Assembly (NCBI GenBank): GCA_003971905.1
Contig: RSEE01000038.1
Coordinates: 1-64,000 of the forward strand
Direction of reading: 5' to 3'
Length of the DNA: 64,000 nt
Source: Moniliella sp. 'wahieum'
Taxonomy: Eukaryota > Basidiomycota > Moniliellomycetes > Moniliellales > Moniliellaceae
The notes beneath the pieces were generated by a model. It saw only the letters and a program-made list of their open reading frames with translations. It was not told the DNA's origin and did no database searches. How positions within the stretch are numbered: position 1 is the first letter of the stretch; every line of letters starts with the position of its first letter. The position numbers and the translations under genes were made by a program. Below are positions 10,876-22,462 of the stretch, piece after piece.

Positions 10876-12155
10876 GGCAAGCAGGGATGGTGGTGGGACG
10901 CCGGCGGGCCCTAGCTGCTGCTTCCGGCTGTGACAGCGAGATTGCTGGGCCTGAGAAGCCAGCCCTGGGCCCGGCAGCTGCCCCCCTGCCTTGCTGCCGC
11001 CCCGGGGGTCCAACCACTCCACCCGGCACGGCGCCAGCCGTCGTGCAACTGCCTTGCTTACAAAATGCCCCTCCCCGGTCTGACCCGCACAGCTGAGCAC
11101 CGATGCTAACCCTAGAACTCCCACACTGCCCTTGTGCGGGTCTGGCATTGGAGCAGTTCATAATTCCTACTGCCCATCCCCCCTGGCCCGGGGTCTCGCC
11201 AGCGATTGAAGCCAAGTACTGCATTCACCTTGATGCAACATACTCTGGTAACGAAAGCAAGCCGGCACAAACAAGCAGCAGGCATGTGGATGATGGAGAT
11301 GATGGAATAATCATTAATCAATGCGGTTCAGTATGTTCACCTGAGGGCCGTGGATGACAAGTGATGGCCAGCACATGGGGGCGTCGGTGCCCTACATAAA
11401 CGTTTAGCATCTTTGGGCCCCGAATGTGTTGATAATCCACATAGACGCGTTGACGAGAAAAACGAATGGGGATGCGTCCAAGGTGTACCCCTGTCGCGCT
11501 CCAGCACTTCGAATGGCTTCTGTTTTTTCTTCTCCCCCCCTGCATATATATGCCTTGATAGTTCTTCCTTCTTGCCAATGAGGAACTTGACGCTCCCGAC
11601 GCACCGCAATCGGAGACGATGGGCTGCTTGTGCTCTGTCCATGTCAGTAACCGTTGATATCTCGATAATCAAGGTAATTGATTAATCGCTCGATAATCGA
11701 GGTGATCGATTAATCATTGAAGTTGATCATTTATCATCGCCACCACAGAACCAACACCGTGTGGAAGTGAAACTAGGGAGGGTGGTCAAGTTGACCAACC
11801 AGTGGTCATCATGACCGACCAGATGATCATCGACACGATTCTGATTAACGTTCACATGTTGCACGCTCACGCGTGTTTACAACATGAACGAAATCGATGA
11901 AGACTGCTGATTCTCAACAAACGGTTAACACTTTGCCGATCCTTCTTCATCCTAATCACATTCATCTTATGTGGTCGCAGCAGCTGCCAGTGAATGACAA
12001 GGATCAATTTAACAAGAGGTTACAGGGCAACATGAGGCATCAGGCCTCAGGGATGCCACAGTATTGATGTCAGGATGAATTTTTTGGTATGAGACGAGAA
12101 TGCTATAGCAGGGAAGGATATGATGGCACCCACAACCAAGTCACGGGTCAGTCAT
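10876..12155. other. 1.28 kb intergenic region, ATP20 promoter side and Nudix 3' side
   Basis: No gene is supported. The first 200 bases should be the ATP20 promoter. Around 11680-11740 the sequence becomes AT-rich with repeated TCGAT/ATCGA words (for example TCGATAATCGAGGTGATCGATTAATC split over 11690-11716), the same word family seen near other genes. The 11740-12080 stretch has no recognisable signal. Confidence 0.5.
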
Positions 12156-14145
12156 TACTTAAAAGTCAGGCCCTCAAGAGAGCCATTGATCGATCCCCCA
12201 ACCTGGGAGACCTTGGCGGTATCGGCGCCAGCGCTGGAGCAGCAGTCCGACGCCCACGGATGACAGGATGAGCGCACCGAGCCCACGGGACGACCGTGAC
12301 AACTAAGGCGCGACGCACAGCGGAATAGTAGGCCCCCAGTGCAAGTTCAGCTGGGCCCAAGCGATTAGAGGTGCGACGAGGTTGGCCTCCCGGGAGGGGA
12401 CGCAACGAGGGCGCTGGTCCACGGAAGATGTGGAGAGAAGGTCCCAGGCATGTGGGGCTGCTACGCTCGATGCCGTGATCTGATCGGACCAGGGAAACGA
12501 GACGCCGATAGCGCCAGCCAAAGATCCAAATCCATAGGTTCATCGGGATAACTGAAACGGGGAAAGGCAGCAGCAAAGATCGGTGCATGCCGCCAGGAGG
12601 CCCAGGGGTGTGGATGCGGATTACGTCCGTAATCCAGGTGCGGGGGCGGTCAACCAATCGACATGGGCTGAAGGTGTGGGTGATGGCGCACCCTGATGAA
12701 GAGGGGGGTAAAGGCATGCGAGAGAGAAGGTCTCTGAAATACGTGCTAGTCAGAATTGGTAGTCGGGGAAAAGGTACAGAGTGATGCTACGCACAAGGAC
12801 ATTCCCAAAGTCAGCCCCCATAATTGAAGAGGTGGGCGTTCCTCTTGAGCTGTTGTTCAGAGGGTGCAGGAGATAGGGCCCCCGGCGGTGGAAGGTGAGG
12901 ATGGTCGAGAGCAGAAACAGGATAGTCAGGAGAATCATCCAAATTGGACGCGGATGTATCCCTGGAATGGACCGCATCGTCTCCATCCGAGGGGTGGGAA
13001 GATTGTGGGGTCACGCTTCCCCCTTCTGCATCTGATTCGATAGCTTCAGCGACCGGCTGGTTAGGCAGCAGAAGGGATCGATAGTCCATGTCACCCACCA
13101 AGGCACGGAGCGACGATCGGATGATCGGCGAATTGGGCGCTAAGCGATGAGCAACATCGACCGTGGTGGTACTCCACGTTCCAGGAGTAGGATCGTCCAA
13201 AAGAGTGAGAGGGATCCAATGTGCCGAGGCCACTTCACTTGCGGCCAGACTGGGGTGTGGGCTGAAAGGACTGATTTGGAGAAAGACATAAGGGCTCAAA
13301 ACCATCAGCAGTTTCTGCCCCAGATTCGACGTAATCTCTCGATCGTCCAATTGACCCAAACAAACAAATTCCTTCCTCTCAGCCAGATCAATTCCGGTCT
13401 CCTCCCACGTCTCTCGTAACGCAGTGTAGAGCCCATTCTCATCGCCTTCTTCTCTCCGTCCTCCCGGGAAAGCCACTTGGGCTGACCAATTGTCGCCTGG
13501 GCGTGTGGCCCGCTTGATAAAGAAAATTTCGGCTGTACCACGGCGTACCCAAGGGAAAGTAAAGAAAGTGCGGAGAATATGTGATGTAGGAGCCCCGCTT
13601 GGAGTATCCGGAACAGAGTCTTTAGCCTGGGCGATTGCACCGCGGGTATGCGCAGCCTTGGGCGACAGGTACGATGTGGTCGGAGGCTGGTGCAGAAGCT
13701 GCTCCATAGCCTCCGCATCGGTTCCATGAAGAGGCTGGCCATCAACATCGTACTGTTCAGACAGCCACTGCACGTCATCCGAGGTGGGGCGCACACGCAA
13801 CAATATGGCAACGGACGCCCGGCGCACAGCTGGCGGAGGCGGCGCGGACGATGGTAAAGGTGATGGGATGGGATGCGGCCAGGGTGGAAGGACGTGGACG
13901 TGGTGTGGGATGCGGAGGGGGGGCTGCTCTGGAGCAGCGCCAGCGCTTGGGACAGCCTTGCCACCAACGCGCTCCCAGCCATGTCGATGAAAGCGTAGAG
14001 TGTTGCGCAGCAGCCGGATATGGAAGCGCTTTATGGTGGGGGTGGGCGGAAATGTCGTGATCACGACATTTCCATTTCCGCCCCCCGCCATACCCACCCA
14101 TCTACTTATTGTAAGTGTTGGACGTGCCACATAGGAGAGCCCCAC
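12156..14145 (-). CDS. Nudix hydrolase with C-terminal fungal extension
   Basis: The protein has a Nudix fold resembling the coenzyme A/nucleotide pyrophosphatase group. After an N-terminus from ATG 14145 (or the in-frame ATG at 14091) comes VRRASVAILLRV, then AEIFFIKRATRPGDNWSGQVAFPGG-like sequence (about 13510-13440; the read shows WSAQVAFPGG). The Nudix box GGRREEGDENG...ALRETWEETGI follows at about 13455-13385, with RExxEE metal-binding residues intact. A conserved-looking HLFNYG segment lies near 12820. Beyond it, after frame slips, are IFGWRYRRLVSLVRSD and LGAYYSAVRRALVVTVV, probably a membrane-associated tail that continues to about 12156. The stop at 12811 in the main frame is probably caused by a slip in a G-run. 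The substrate cannot be read from the sequence. Confidence 0.8.
14048..14073. promoter_or_regulatory. perfect 26-bp palindrome at the Nudix 5' end
   Basis: The half-site GGAAATGTCGTGA is followed immediately by its exact reverse complement, giving a 26-bp uninterrupted palindrome centred at 14060/14061. It lies 18-43 bases inside the frame that starts at 14091, or about 72-97 bases inside the one that starts at 14145. If the true start is further downstream, the palindrome would be in the 5' UTR. It could be an operator-like binding site or an RNA hairpin; the sequence alone cannot decide. Confidence 0.6.
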
Positions 14146-14621
14146 TCGCAGGGCTTCTCGGCGTTACTTTCGATAGTTGTTGGTCTCTTCTGTACTTGAC
14201 CTCTACAGTTGGACCACCTTTTAGTTGTCCAATTTTACTCTGGGCTGCTGTCACGAGGGCTGAACTACCGTTGGCTCCCATTGCCTGCTGTAGTATACAT
14301 GTCCTGAATGCTTTCTCATTATATACCTCCGTCCTTGACGACAGAACAATCTGGCCTCCACTGGCGAGTCGTCACCACTGCAGCAGCGATACCTTTAATG
14401 TATGCTGTGTTGGGCACTACATTCCCACGATCTGTTGTGCAACCACAGCAATGTCTATCACAGTCAGACGAAGCTACAGCAATGAAGGCAAAAAGCACGG
14501 GCTGAATCAGACGAACTCCATTAGTAGAGTATTGGCAGGGCAAAACAAACTTAACATATCTTTCGAATCACAAGAAGTCACAGAGAAACGCGAGGAGACA
14601 AGCAAGACCGAGAGCAACAGG
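14146..14621. promoter_or_regulatory. Nudix promoter / MET5 3' region
   Basis: These 476 bases separate the MET5 stop from the Nudix start, both on the minus strand. They should contain the MET5 3' UTR and the Nudix promoter. I see no gene and no distinct motif. Confidence 0.5.
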
Positions 14622-17600
14622 TTAAGCAAATGTGCCAGGAATGACCTTGGGTGGGGCACAGGGGAGTAGCCTTCTGTTGACGTTGTCGTAGAATTCGGCG
14701 CCCGACGTGGTGGGTGCAATGACACCCGAGCGGATGACCCAATCTCCAAACGGCTCCCCTCGAGACGCTCAGCAGCATAGCGCTTGACCAGCGGCTCAAG
14801 CTCCTTGAGGATCTGCTCCTCGCCCACGCCATCGCGGAAAATCTTGGACAGACGTTGGCCTGCATGCCCACCCCCAGAAGCATCAGGTACGATCCAGGTG
14901 CCTTCCCCACAAACCCAATCTCGGCCAACCAGGGACGGGAGCACCCGTTGGCACACCCGCTCATCCGCAACCACCTCGTCGTCCCTCAGCCCAGCAGCAA
15001 CAAACAGCTGCTCGACCTTCTCGACGAGGATGGGGAGGTACCGCTCCGACTCGGCCATAGCCAGGCCGCAAGTAGGGAAAGCAACGCAAGCGGAGGCACT
15101 GCGCTGGATGCCCGACAAGTTCCAATTGTCCATCTTGTACTTGCGCAGGTGCTCCTCCACCTTGGGCTTATCCTCCTCAGCCACGTCCGAGACAATGATG
15201 TGCTGGTTGGGAGTCATGCGGAACGTACCCTTGTGCCACTTGGCCAGCTCGCGCAACCTGTACGGAAGGGGGACTCGGGTGTGTCCTTGACCCGCCATTC
15301 TCGAGCCATAGACCACAGTGCCATGGCCTCGATGGTCCTTGATCCATCCGTACTGGTCCGTGTTGCACTCAAACTTGTACAGGCGCGCAGGCGCCAGCTT
15401 CCACCCCAACCGCTTCTCAATCTCGTCCCGGAACTTTCCGCTCCACCAAAGTGCTTGTCAATGGTGTACTTGAGCCGCGTTGCTTGCGATTCGCACGGTC
15501 GCCGGTGTCCCGCTGGGTGAGCATCACCGTGCGAACCGCATCCAGGGTTTGCTCGGGTGAACAAAGCCAATAACCGTCCCTGTCCGGGGATAGGTGATCT
15601 TCATCGAGTGGGTTACCCCCATTCCACCTCCAACAGAGAGGTTAAGCCAAGCAGACGCTTTGTCGCTGGGTCGGCAATCGCGATGAGCCCCACATCGTGG
15701 GCAAAGCAGTCACATCATTCCGGGCGGCACCGCGATCGCAATCTTGAACTTGCGTGGCAAATAGTAGGGCCCGTAGAGAGGTTCGTAGTCCTGCAACGCC
15801 CCACCGACCAAAAGCTGGTTCTTGCTGTCGGTGCCCTGGTCAAGCCAAATCTCGTGATAGGCGTTCAGCCGGGGCAAGAGATGGTCAGACAGACGTTTAC
15901 TGAAGTCAAACACGTCCTCGTGCAGCTCGGAAAGCTGAGGAAGGGGCGACGCCATAACGTTGCGGTTCACATCACCACACGCGGCAATTGGTCAAGCAAA
16001 GTCTTGTTGATGGCCTGCATGGCGCTCTTGAGGTTGCTCTGACTACATAGTGGTACTGGATCGTCTGCCGCGTGGTGATCTTTAGAGTACGGTTACCGTA
16101 GTCATCGGCAATCTGGTCCAAAGCGAGCCATTGAGCGGGCGTTGTGGCAACTCCGCCCGGGATGCGGCACGGATCATGAAGCTGTACGCAGGCTCAAGCC
16201 CAGCAGCCTTGCGTTCCTCGACCGTGTCCCGGTCGTACTGCATATAGGTTCCGTGGAACTTGGTCAGTTGTGTGTCGCTCTCGGCAATCGCGCCCGTCGA
16301 TTTGTCCGCTAGACCCTCGACAATCGTACCACGGAGGTAGTTGGAGGCAATCTTGATGTTCTCGTTGGTAATTGGTTCAGGTTCTGGCTCCGTTACCTGG
16401 ATGTGGTCCACGCCCAGAGCCTTCCACACGAGGGTTCCCACGCCTTGTAGCCCGTCTGCCATCCATCTGCGTCTTGGTCGTCACCCAATCCCAATTCAAC
16501 CAAAGGCTCGGCACCCAGAGAGGCCAGACGAGCAGCCAAATCCTTGGAAGGCTTGTTGTAGTACCCTGCATCCTCTGGGCGAGGCCAGTAATGACTGTCA
16601 CCCAACCCAAACACGCCCGCCTTGACAGTACTCAGGGACCCGGGAGTAAGCTTGGCAAGTGTCTTCCACGTGTCTCGCCCGTTCTGGGGGAACTCGCCTT
16701 GTCCAGCGGTGGAGGTGACAAAGAGAACATTCTCCTCTTGGGCCAGCTCATCCGAGGTAGGGAAGTCGTCCATTGCCAGCACACGTGTCGCCACCCCTCG
16801 AGCCTGGGCGCGCTGGCCCAGTTTCTTAGCCACTTTCTCGGCCGTGCCAGAATCCGAGGCAAAGAGAATGAGGAGGGGAGGTCCATCGAGGGACGAAAGC
16901 AGGTCATCATAGGCCTGTTTGGCCTTACGCTTTTGCGCGGCACGCAGTCCGGCCCTTGGGAGGCGACCAAATCGTAGGCGAGCGCCGGCTGCGCGTTGGC
17001 GAGGTAAGACAGCTGGTTGGTACGGTCGAGGAACTGCTTGAGCTGCTCGCGCAGCCGAGCACTGTCTAGGTGAAATACCTCCCGGTTTTGGGCCTCAGCG
17101 CTAGGGTCCCAACGGAAGAGGGGCCAGTAGCCGCTGTCGACGGCAAGCTTGGTCTCCTTGAGCACTTCTAGGGCGGCCGCTTCCTGTGTGCGGAAGGGAA
17201 CGTAGGCCAAGACGATAGAGGGGCCATCGAAGGCGTCCGCTTCGCGGATGGCGTGAAGAACTTGAGTATAGTCCGAGTAGACCGCTGTTGAAGCCACGTA
17301 CACACCGCCGTAGTTCATAGCGTAAAGACCAATGTCCTTTTTTCGCTTCTCTGGCACGACGGCGTCTCGCTCAGTGTACGGAAGTGTGTCAAAGATGAGC
17401 ATGTTGACCTTCTTACCGGACGCGATGACGTTGTGCACGCCACCCATGCCAGCATCGTATGCCCACGCATCGCTCCCTACAATCCAGCGCGACTTGTCGT
17501 CCACATTGGGCAGCGTAGCCAGCAGAGCGTTGAGCTCAGGAGACAGGGAAGACTCTTGGCCCAAAGAGGAGGCCAGTTCCAGGGCGGCTGCCGCTGCTAC

Positions 17601-19269
17601 AGCGGCATCGCCCTGCACCAACTTGGTCGCCAGCTCTTGGACATTGCTGGGAAGGGATTGAGAACGAAGCGCCGCTTGGGCGGCAGTGATGGCGGCATCG
17701 CGCTTCTCAAGCTGGGCCAGGACTTGACCAAAGGCATACTCGGGCGACCGAGCAGAAGGGTGCGGGTCACTCTCGTTGGACGGCGAGTTGATAACGCTGA
17801 GGCGGGGGCCAAAAATCTGCTCCAGAATGAGCTGATATGCCTGCTCATGTTTGGTGGGCGCAGGCGCGACGGAAGGAGCAACGGTTTTGATGTCCTTAGT
17901 CTGGGCGCCAAGGGAGAACGTTTTGGGCTGGTTATCCAGAGCTGAAGCTAAGCGGCGGCGGAGATCATCCAGTTCGCCTACTGTGCCAGCCAGCACAGGA
18001 GGGAGTTTAGCTTTGGTCCGTGTACATTATGCAGGGCGGTAACAACATCAGTAAAGACAGGACCGACGCGAGTGGTCCGACCTGCCGTTTTCTCCAGTAC
18101 GGCAACCAATTTTGCCTTTTGCAGGGCTTCCTCCACTTCCGTCACAAGAAGGTTGGGGCGGACGAGATGAAGCTCAAGGATGCTGGCGTCTCCAGCAAAG
18201 GAAGCGACGCTGGGACCAAGGGAAACTACCAGGCGCTCGTTGCCAGGCTTGTAAGTGTATGGCTCGACCGAGTGACCCACCAGGTCGGAAACGCGAGCAA
18301 AGGCAAAATGGAAGGCTGAGGCAATATCAGCGGCCTTTGTGGGAGCAGAGATGGCAGCTGCACCGTTTCCATTCGCGTTTCCATTCGCGCTTCCGTTGGA
18401 AGTTCCATTGGCCCTAGTCAAGGAAGCAGGAGCAGTGAAAAGAGAGGGCAGGTCATGATCAGTCACCTTTTCCAGCTGGGTTTCGGGTGCCGTTCTCGTA
18501 GAAGTGGATGACAGAGGTCTGGGAGGCGGCAGCGGCAACCGAAGCAACAAGGGTGTGGTCATATGCTTGCTGTGATGTGGAAGAGTAGATGAGTCCAAGA
18601 CCGGATGAACGGAGCGCCAGCACATCGGCGTGCCCAGCACCGGCGGGAAGGCCAATGTGAAAGACGACGGGCACAGACGCGAGCTGGGTCAGGTAGGGGA
18701 CAAGGCGAATCAGAGCAACACGGTCCGCGGGCGCAAAAAACAGAAACAACCTGGTTTGATCCAGGCGGGTTGGACTTGGTGGCAGCCAGGGCAGCTGCAC
18801 CAATCTCGGCATGCAAAGGCAGATGCTCGAAAAGGACGTGGGTGAATTGGGAGGCATCCACGCCGGTTCCAGCGACGACAACGGCCGAAGAAAGCACGCT
18901 GGCCAACTGAGCAATGGGGACGACATGATATCTGTTTCATCAGTGGAGTAGATGGTCAGCAAAAGTGTGTTCCTGGGGGCAGGTGCTGGCAGAAGACTAA
19001 CCAAAGTGCGGAGACGGGGCCAAAGGCACGTTGGTCTGGGGCACGGGCGACCGAGATGAGCGGCGCTGGGGAGAAGGAGAAGGTAGTGGGCGCAGTTGTC
19101 CAGCAACAGAGTGAAGCTGAGGCTTGAGGGGGTCTGCTGTGGGGCGAGACGGGGAGGGCTGGGAAAGAAGAGCAGGTGGTGGTGGGAGGCGAAAAACAGG
19201 ATACACCAGAAGAAGGCGCTGTGGCAGAGCCAAGCACACAATTTCGTGTCTTACTATTGGTAATGCCAT
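14622..19269 (-). CDS. MET5: assimilatory sulfite reductase [NADPH], hemoprotein beta subunit
   Basis: This enzyme reduces sulfite to sulfide for cysteine and methionine synthesis. It has the long fungal Met5 layout. The N-terminal region lies at about 19269-18000. A pyruvate-ferredoxin-oxidoreductase-like part follows ([34 protein letters not shown], about 17490-17250). A flavodoxin domain comes next ([40 protein letters not shown], about 16900-16680). The hemoprotein part (about 16400-14622) holds the siroheme/4Fe-4S cysteines CVAFPTC (C-x5-C) and CANGC (C-x3-C), near 15090 and 14960. The end GTFA-stop is at 14622. An intron, about 18995-18930, follows exon 1 near SPHFG. At least eight single-base frame slips interrupt conserved sequence. 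The start at 19269 is the first ATG in a plausible N-terminal exon and is uncertain. Confidence 0.96.
18362..18420 (-). repeat. in-frame GTTTCCATTCGC-type minisatellite in MET5
   Basis: A 12-nt unit is repeated about four times with variation on the plus strand. On the coding strand it gives the Gly/Asn/Ala/Ser-rich linker [12 protein letters not shown] in the N-terminal region of sulfite reductase. It keeps the frame and probably is a flexible linker. Confidence 0.7.
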
Positions 19270-20713
19270 TATTCCGCCACCCGGACTAAAGATGAATGGA
19301 CTAGCGCCGCGGAGAAAAGACAAGCCCTGCTCGGGTTCAACGATGCTGCGAAAGCCTGCGAAGGTCCTGGGGCCTGGCGCCTGGAGGGCTTGAACACGGC
19401 GTGACTAGTGACTAGTGACTAGTGGCTAGTGGCTTCGTGACTAGCTACGCCAAACTGACGAACTGCTCTTTGCATCAGCAGCGTGCACATGTCCACTCAC
19501 CCGAATCCAACCCAATCGACAATCCAAGCGGTCTGCACATGAAGCCCGCGCAATCTCTATCATGCCATCCCACCCATTGCGTCCACCCAGCTCCAGCATC
19601 GCCAGGTCAGGTTGGCCACTGCCATCGACCAAGCACGGCGAAGATGCGACTGGATATGGCCCCTCTGAGGTTATAACCCGACGGGGTGGCCAGGGGGTGG
19701 CCGTGTGCGATACTAAGAAAAGCGATCAAAACGCCTTTGCAGGCACGGCGAAAACCACACAGGCGCTGTGCTGCTTGTGATGGCGGTCACGCCATCGAGG
19801 ACCCCCAGCCGTTGTACCGAACCTTTGGCGCCTGGCCTTTCCGCTGTGTGGCATGCATGGCATGTGGCATGCGACCTCACGCGTCACGTGTCACAATCTA
19901 GATGCATCCCCGCACTGGCGTCTTCCTGATACTGAGCAATAGCTGCCTGGCGCTTCCCTCCAGCCTTCCAAGTCTCCATGGCCTCTCCTCCTGCCACCCG
20001 ATTCTTTGCCCATCTGCGTGCTCCTCGTCATGTATCTAGTCCTAATCAGTCAGGGTCACCCAACGCTGCCTGCATATGCGCATCTTTGCCCTGACGGCCG
20101 ACACGGCCCTCTACATCCATAAGGACGGGTTTTTTCTTCGAAGCATCAAACAACACCCGCATGAGATTAGTAGGCTGCCCTAGAAGAGATAACAAACTAG
20201 GTGTAGCTGGCTCTGTCCGCCCAATATGTAACTCACTCAGAAGGAGTCGAGACGGGTATCACCCATACCCGCGCCAAACAGCTTCACCACAGCTCTCCTC
20301 GGTCAAAAGATGCATCAGTCGGGCGGTGAACGTTGAACGAGGACGAGCTCACCAACAAAAGAGATGATACAACATGATACTCACCCCCTCGTATTGGTAC
20401 CTTGGCGGAGAGTCAGCAGCAAGGAATCCCAAATTACTTGAGAGAAAACTTGCCGGTACGCGACACCCACACTCTTGACCGATTTCATTGAGCGCTCCCA
20501 TCCTGCACCGACTTGGCCCTTCATAGGGTATACCATACCACCGGTTCCACCATTTCTGGTACCATGGGTTCACGCCGTCAAGACCCTTTGAAGGGCAAAT
20601 GCCCGAACAGGTTTCGGTGCCGCGATGTGGAACAGGGCGCCTCACGGTTAGCAGTATTAACCGTGTTTTTGTGTGTAAAGTCGGCTGTGCCTCGCTTCAC
20701 TGCAAACACCCCA
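19270..20713. other. MET5 upstream region with GACTAGT repeats; no supported gene
   Basis: This stretch should hold the MET5 promoter. At 19402-19444 TGACTAG occurs in a 7-bp rhythm (starts at 19402, 19409 and 19416), followed by one variant and another copy at 19438. Further away, CACGCGTCACGTGTCAC near 19878-19894 contains a CACGTG E-box. CACGTG is the core bound by Cbf1/Met28-type regulators of sulfur genes in yeast; whether it works here is inference, since it lies about 620 bases from the start codon. Confidence 0.5.
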
Positions 20714-21102
20714 CGTTCGCCATGAGCCACATCCCCAACTGGGAACACCTTTCACGCCGGCTGGAATGCTGGCAAGCAACGGGCACACCGTCGGGTTGGA
20801 TGCGCTTGTGGTACTTTTTGAATGTCCCAAAACTTACAACACTTGCAAACCGGGTATTTCCCTTTCATCTAGACCTCGCGTATGGAAGCTGTGCTAACTT
20901 AACAAATCCTTTCATCAGGACAATGGAAAACGGCATCCATGGAGGAGAAGGAGAGGGGACCCCAGAACTAAATCACCGGAGTCCCTATGCCATTGAAGAA
21001 GTTAGGTTGGGGTTGTCCACTCAAAATCCTAACGAACCTGCAAGCGCACAACTATATGAACTGTGTGACAACCTGCTCGCGTCTCTACCCATGACGAGGT
21101 AG
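20714..21102 (+). CDS. hypothetical gene, weak support
   Basis: I do not recognise this protein. A frame from ATG 20714 (MSHIPNWEHLSRRLECW) runs through a likely intron at about 20851-20919. That intron has a GTATTT donor, a TGCTAACTTAAC branch-like site and ACATCAG-type acceptor. The frame then continues with TMENGIHGGEGEGTPELN and QLYELCDNLLASLPMTR to the stop at 21102. An alternative frame across exon 1 looks equally protein-like. Codon use resembles neighbouring genes, but no domain is visible. A second unplaced protein-like stretch follows at about 21330-21650 and may belong to the same gene. Confidence 0.25.
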
Positions 21103-21798
21103 CCAGTATATAGGTACTCTGGACGGGCAACGGAGGGTAAAAGGGTACCAGTGCTCCCGACCGACTTTTCCCTATACACGGGTCAAAGGGTAAATTAGCA
21201 CTTCCTCTCATTTGAGCTCTGAACATTCTCTGGCCGCCCTCTGGATTGGAAGGTGGTGGCGATGGCGATGCAAGTCCGGCCGCGGAAGGTGTGACAATCA
21301 AGTTGGTCGGCAAGTTGGTATCAGTCAACTGATAGACACCTCTTTTGAAACTCTTACCATCAAGGCTACCACCGAGCAGATGGCGACCTTTAACATTGCC
21401 TACAAAGACTGTGCCCACTTCATCATGGCGCCTTTGGCATCGTCCTTGGCCTCGGCCCAGTCACACCCTCGTACGGCCCAGCTCATCTACTCGTGTGACA
21501 CTATCAAGACTTGGATAGAGCGGAACGGACACTTGTTTACTCCGCCCAGTCCCATCCCCCTGTCCAACTACCTATCCAGATCCGCAGTGTGGGAGAAGGA
21601 GTCATCGATACAATCGCCCTCCACGAGGGCGCAGGGCGGAACACAAAAAACACAAGGGATGGGGGCGAAGGTAGGTAAACCACCTACGACGGAAAGACCT
21701 CTTTCATAGCGAGGAAAAGGGAGTGGGGGATAGCTTCAAACATAATTTGGAGTATGGTAACGCGGGGGAAGACCGGGTTAGCCTCCCGGCTCCTCCAT
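21103..21798 (+). other. possible further exons of an unknown gene
   Basis: Between 21340 and 21590 the plus strand reads as a compact protein-like segment (TIKATTEQMATFNIAYKDC, then RTAQLIYSCDTIKTWIERNG). It has no stop for over 110 codons and balanced composition. I cannot assign it to a family or find convincing splice sites. It may be the 3' part of the hypothetical gene just upstream. Confidence 0.2.
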
Positions 21799-22462
21799 CT
21801 AGCGATCCTCGGCCCACTCGTTCTCCTTGCGCACTTGGGCCTCCTCTTCCGGGGTAAAGTCATTCTGGATGTTGAACACCTTCCGGATCTTCCACGCTCT
21901 TTCCCTTATCATGAGAGCAACGGTGATGCACCCAGCATCGAGAGAGCACGAATGTCGAGGTAATTGGCGGCCATGATGATCTCACACAGCATTTCCTGGT
22001 CCACATTGAGGAACTTCTTGTCCCATTCGTTTAACCTCGGGCGCCGCCTTCCGTGCCTCGTCCGTCGTCCGACGTGGGGAGCGGATCCTTGCGGTGGTGC
22101 TCACAGTACTGCAGCACCTATGCATCAAATTCAGAGCGTCAGCAACAACAGATGCAGCGGTAGTCGAGGGGAGCCAGGGCCACATACCTTCTTGAGCACA
22201 GGAGCGGTTACATTGGGGAGCGGAATAGGGTTGTCGTCTCGCCAAGGTCTGGGCGCCACAGAAAAAAGAGGGATCAGCAACGAACGCCATCAACGGGAAG
22301 TCAGGGTGGAAGGGGCACAAGGGAGTGAGGGTGGCAAAGCCAGGACTCGGACAGGTGGTGCGCGTACGTACCCTCAAGCATCTGCTTAATGAGCCCAGAA
22401 CGCTCAGCCACATCGCGGGCTACGTCGTAGGTCTCGTTGTCAGCAGTGGTAAGTTTAACCAT
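21799..22462 (-). CDS. SKP1: SKP1, SCF ubiquitin ligase adaptor
   Basis: Skp1 links F-box proteins to cullin 1 in SCF E3 ligases. Exon 1 (22462-22372) gives [20 protein letters not shown], and its last codon is split by a 123-nt intron (22371-22249). Exon 2 (22248-22188) continues with [20 protein letters not shown] after one frame slip. Intron 2 is 22187-22118 (70 nt). Exon 3 starts [17 protein letters not shown] and includes the conserved [20 protein letters not shown] and NYLDI. It ends with [20 protein letters not shown] and NEWAEDR-stop, the invariant Skp1 C-terminus that contacts the F-box. At least two single-base slips lie in exon 3. BTB/POZ-like and dimerisation parts are complete. 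The ATG is fixed by homology. Confidence 0.97.
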
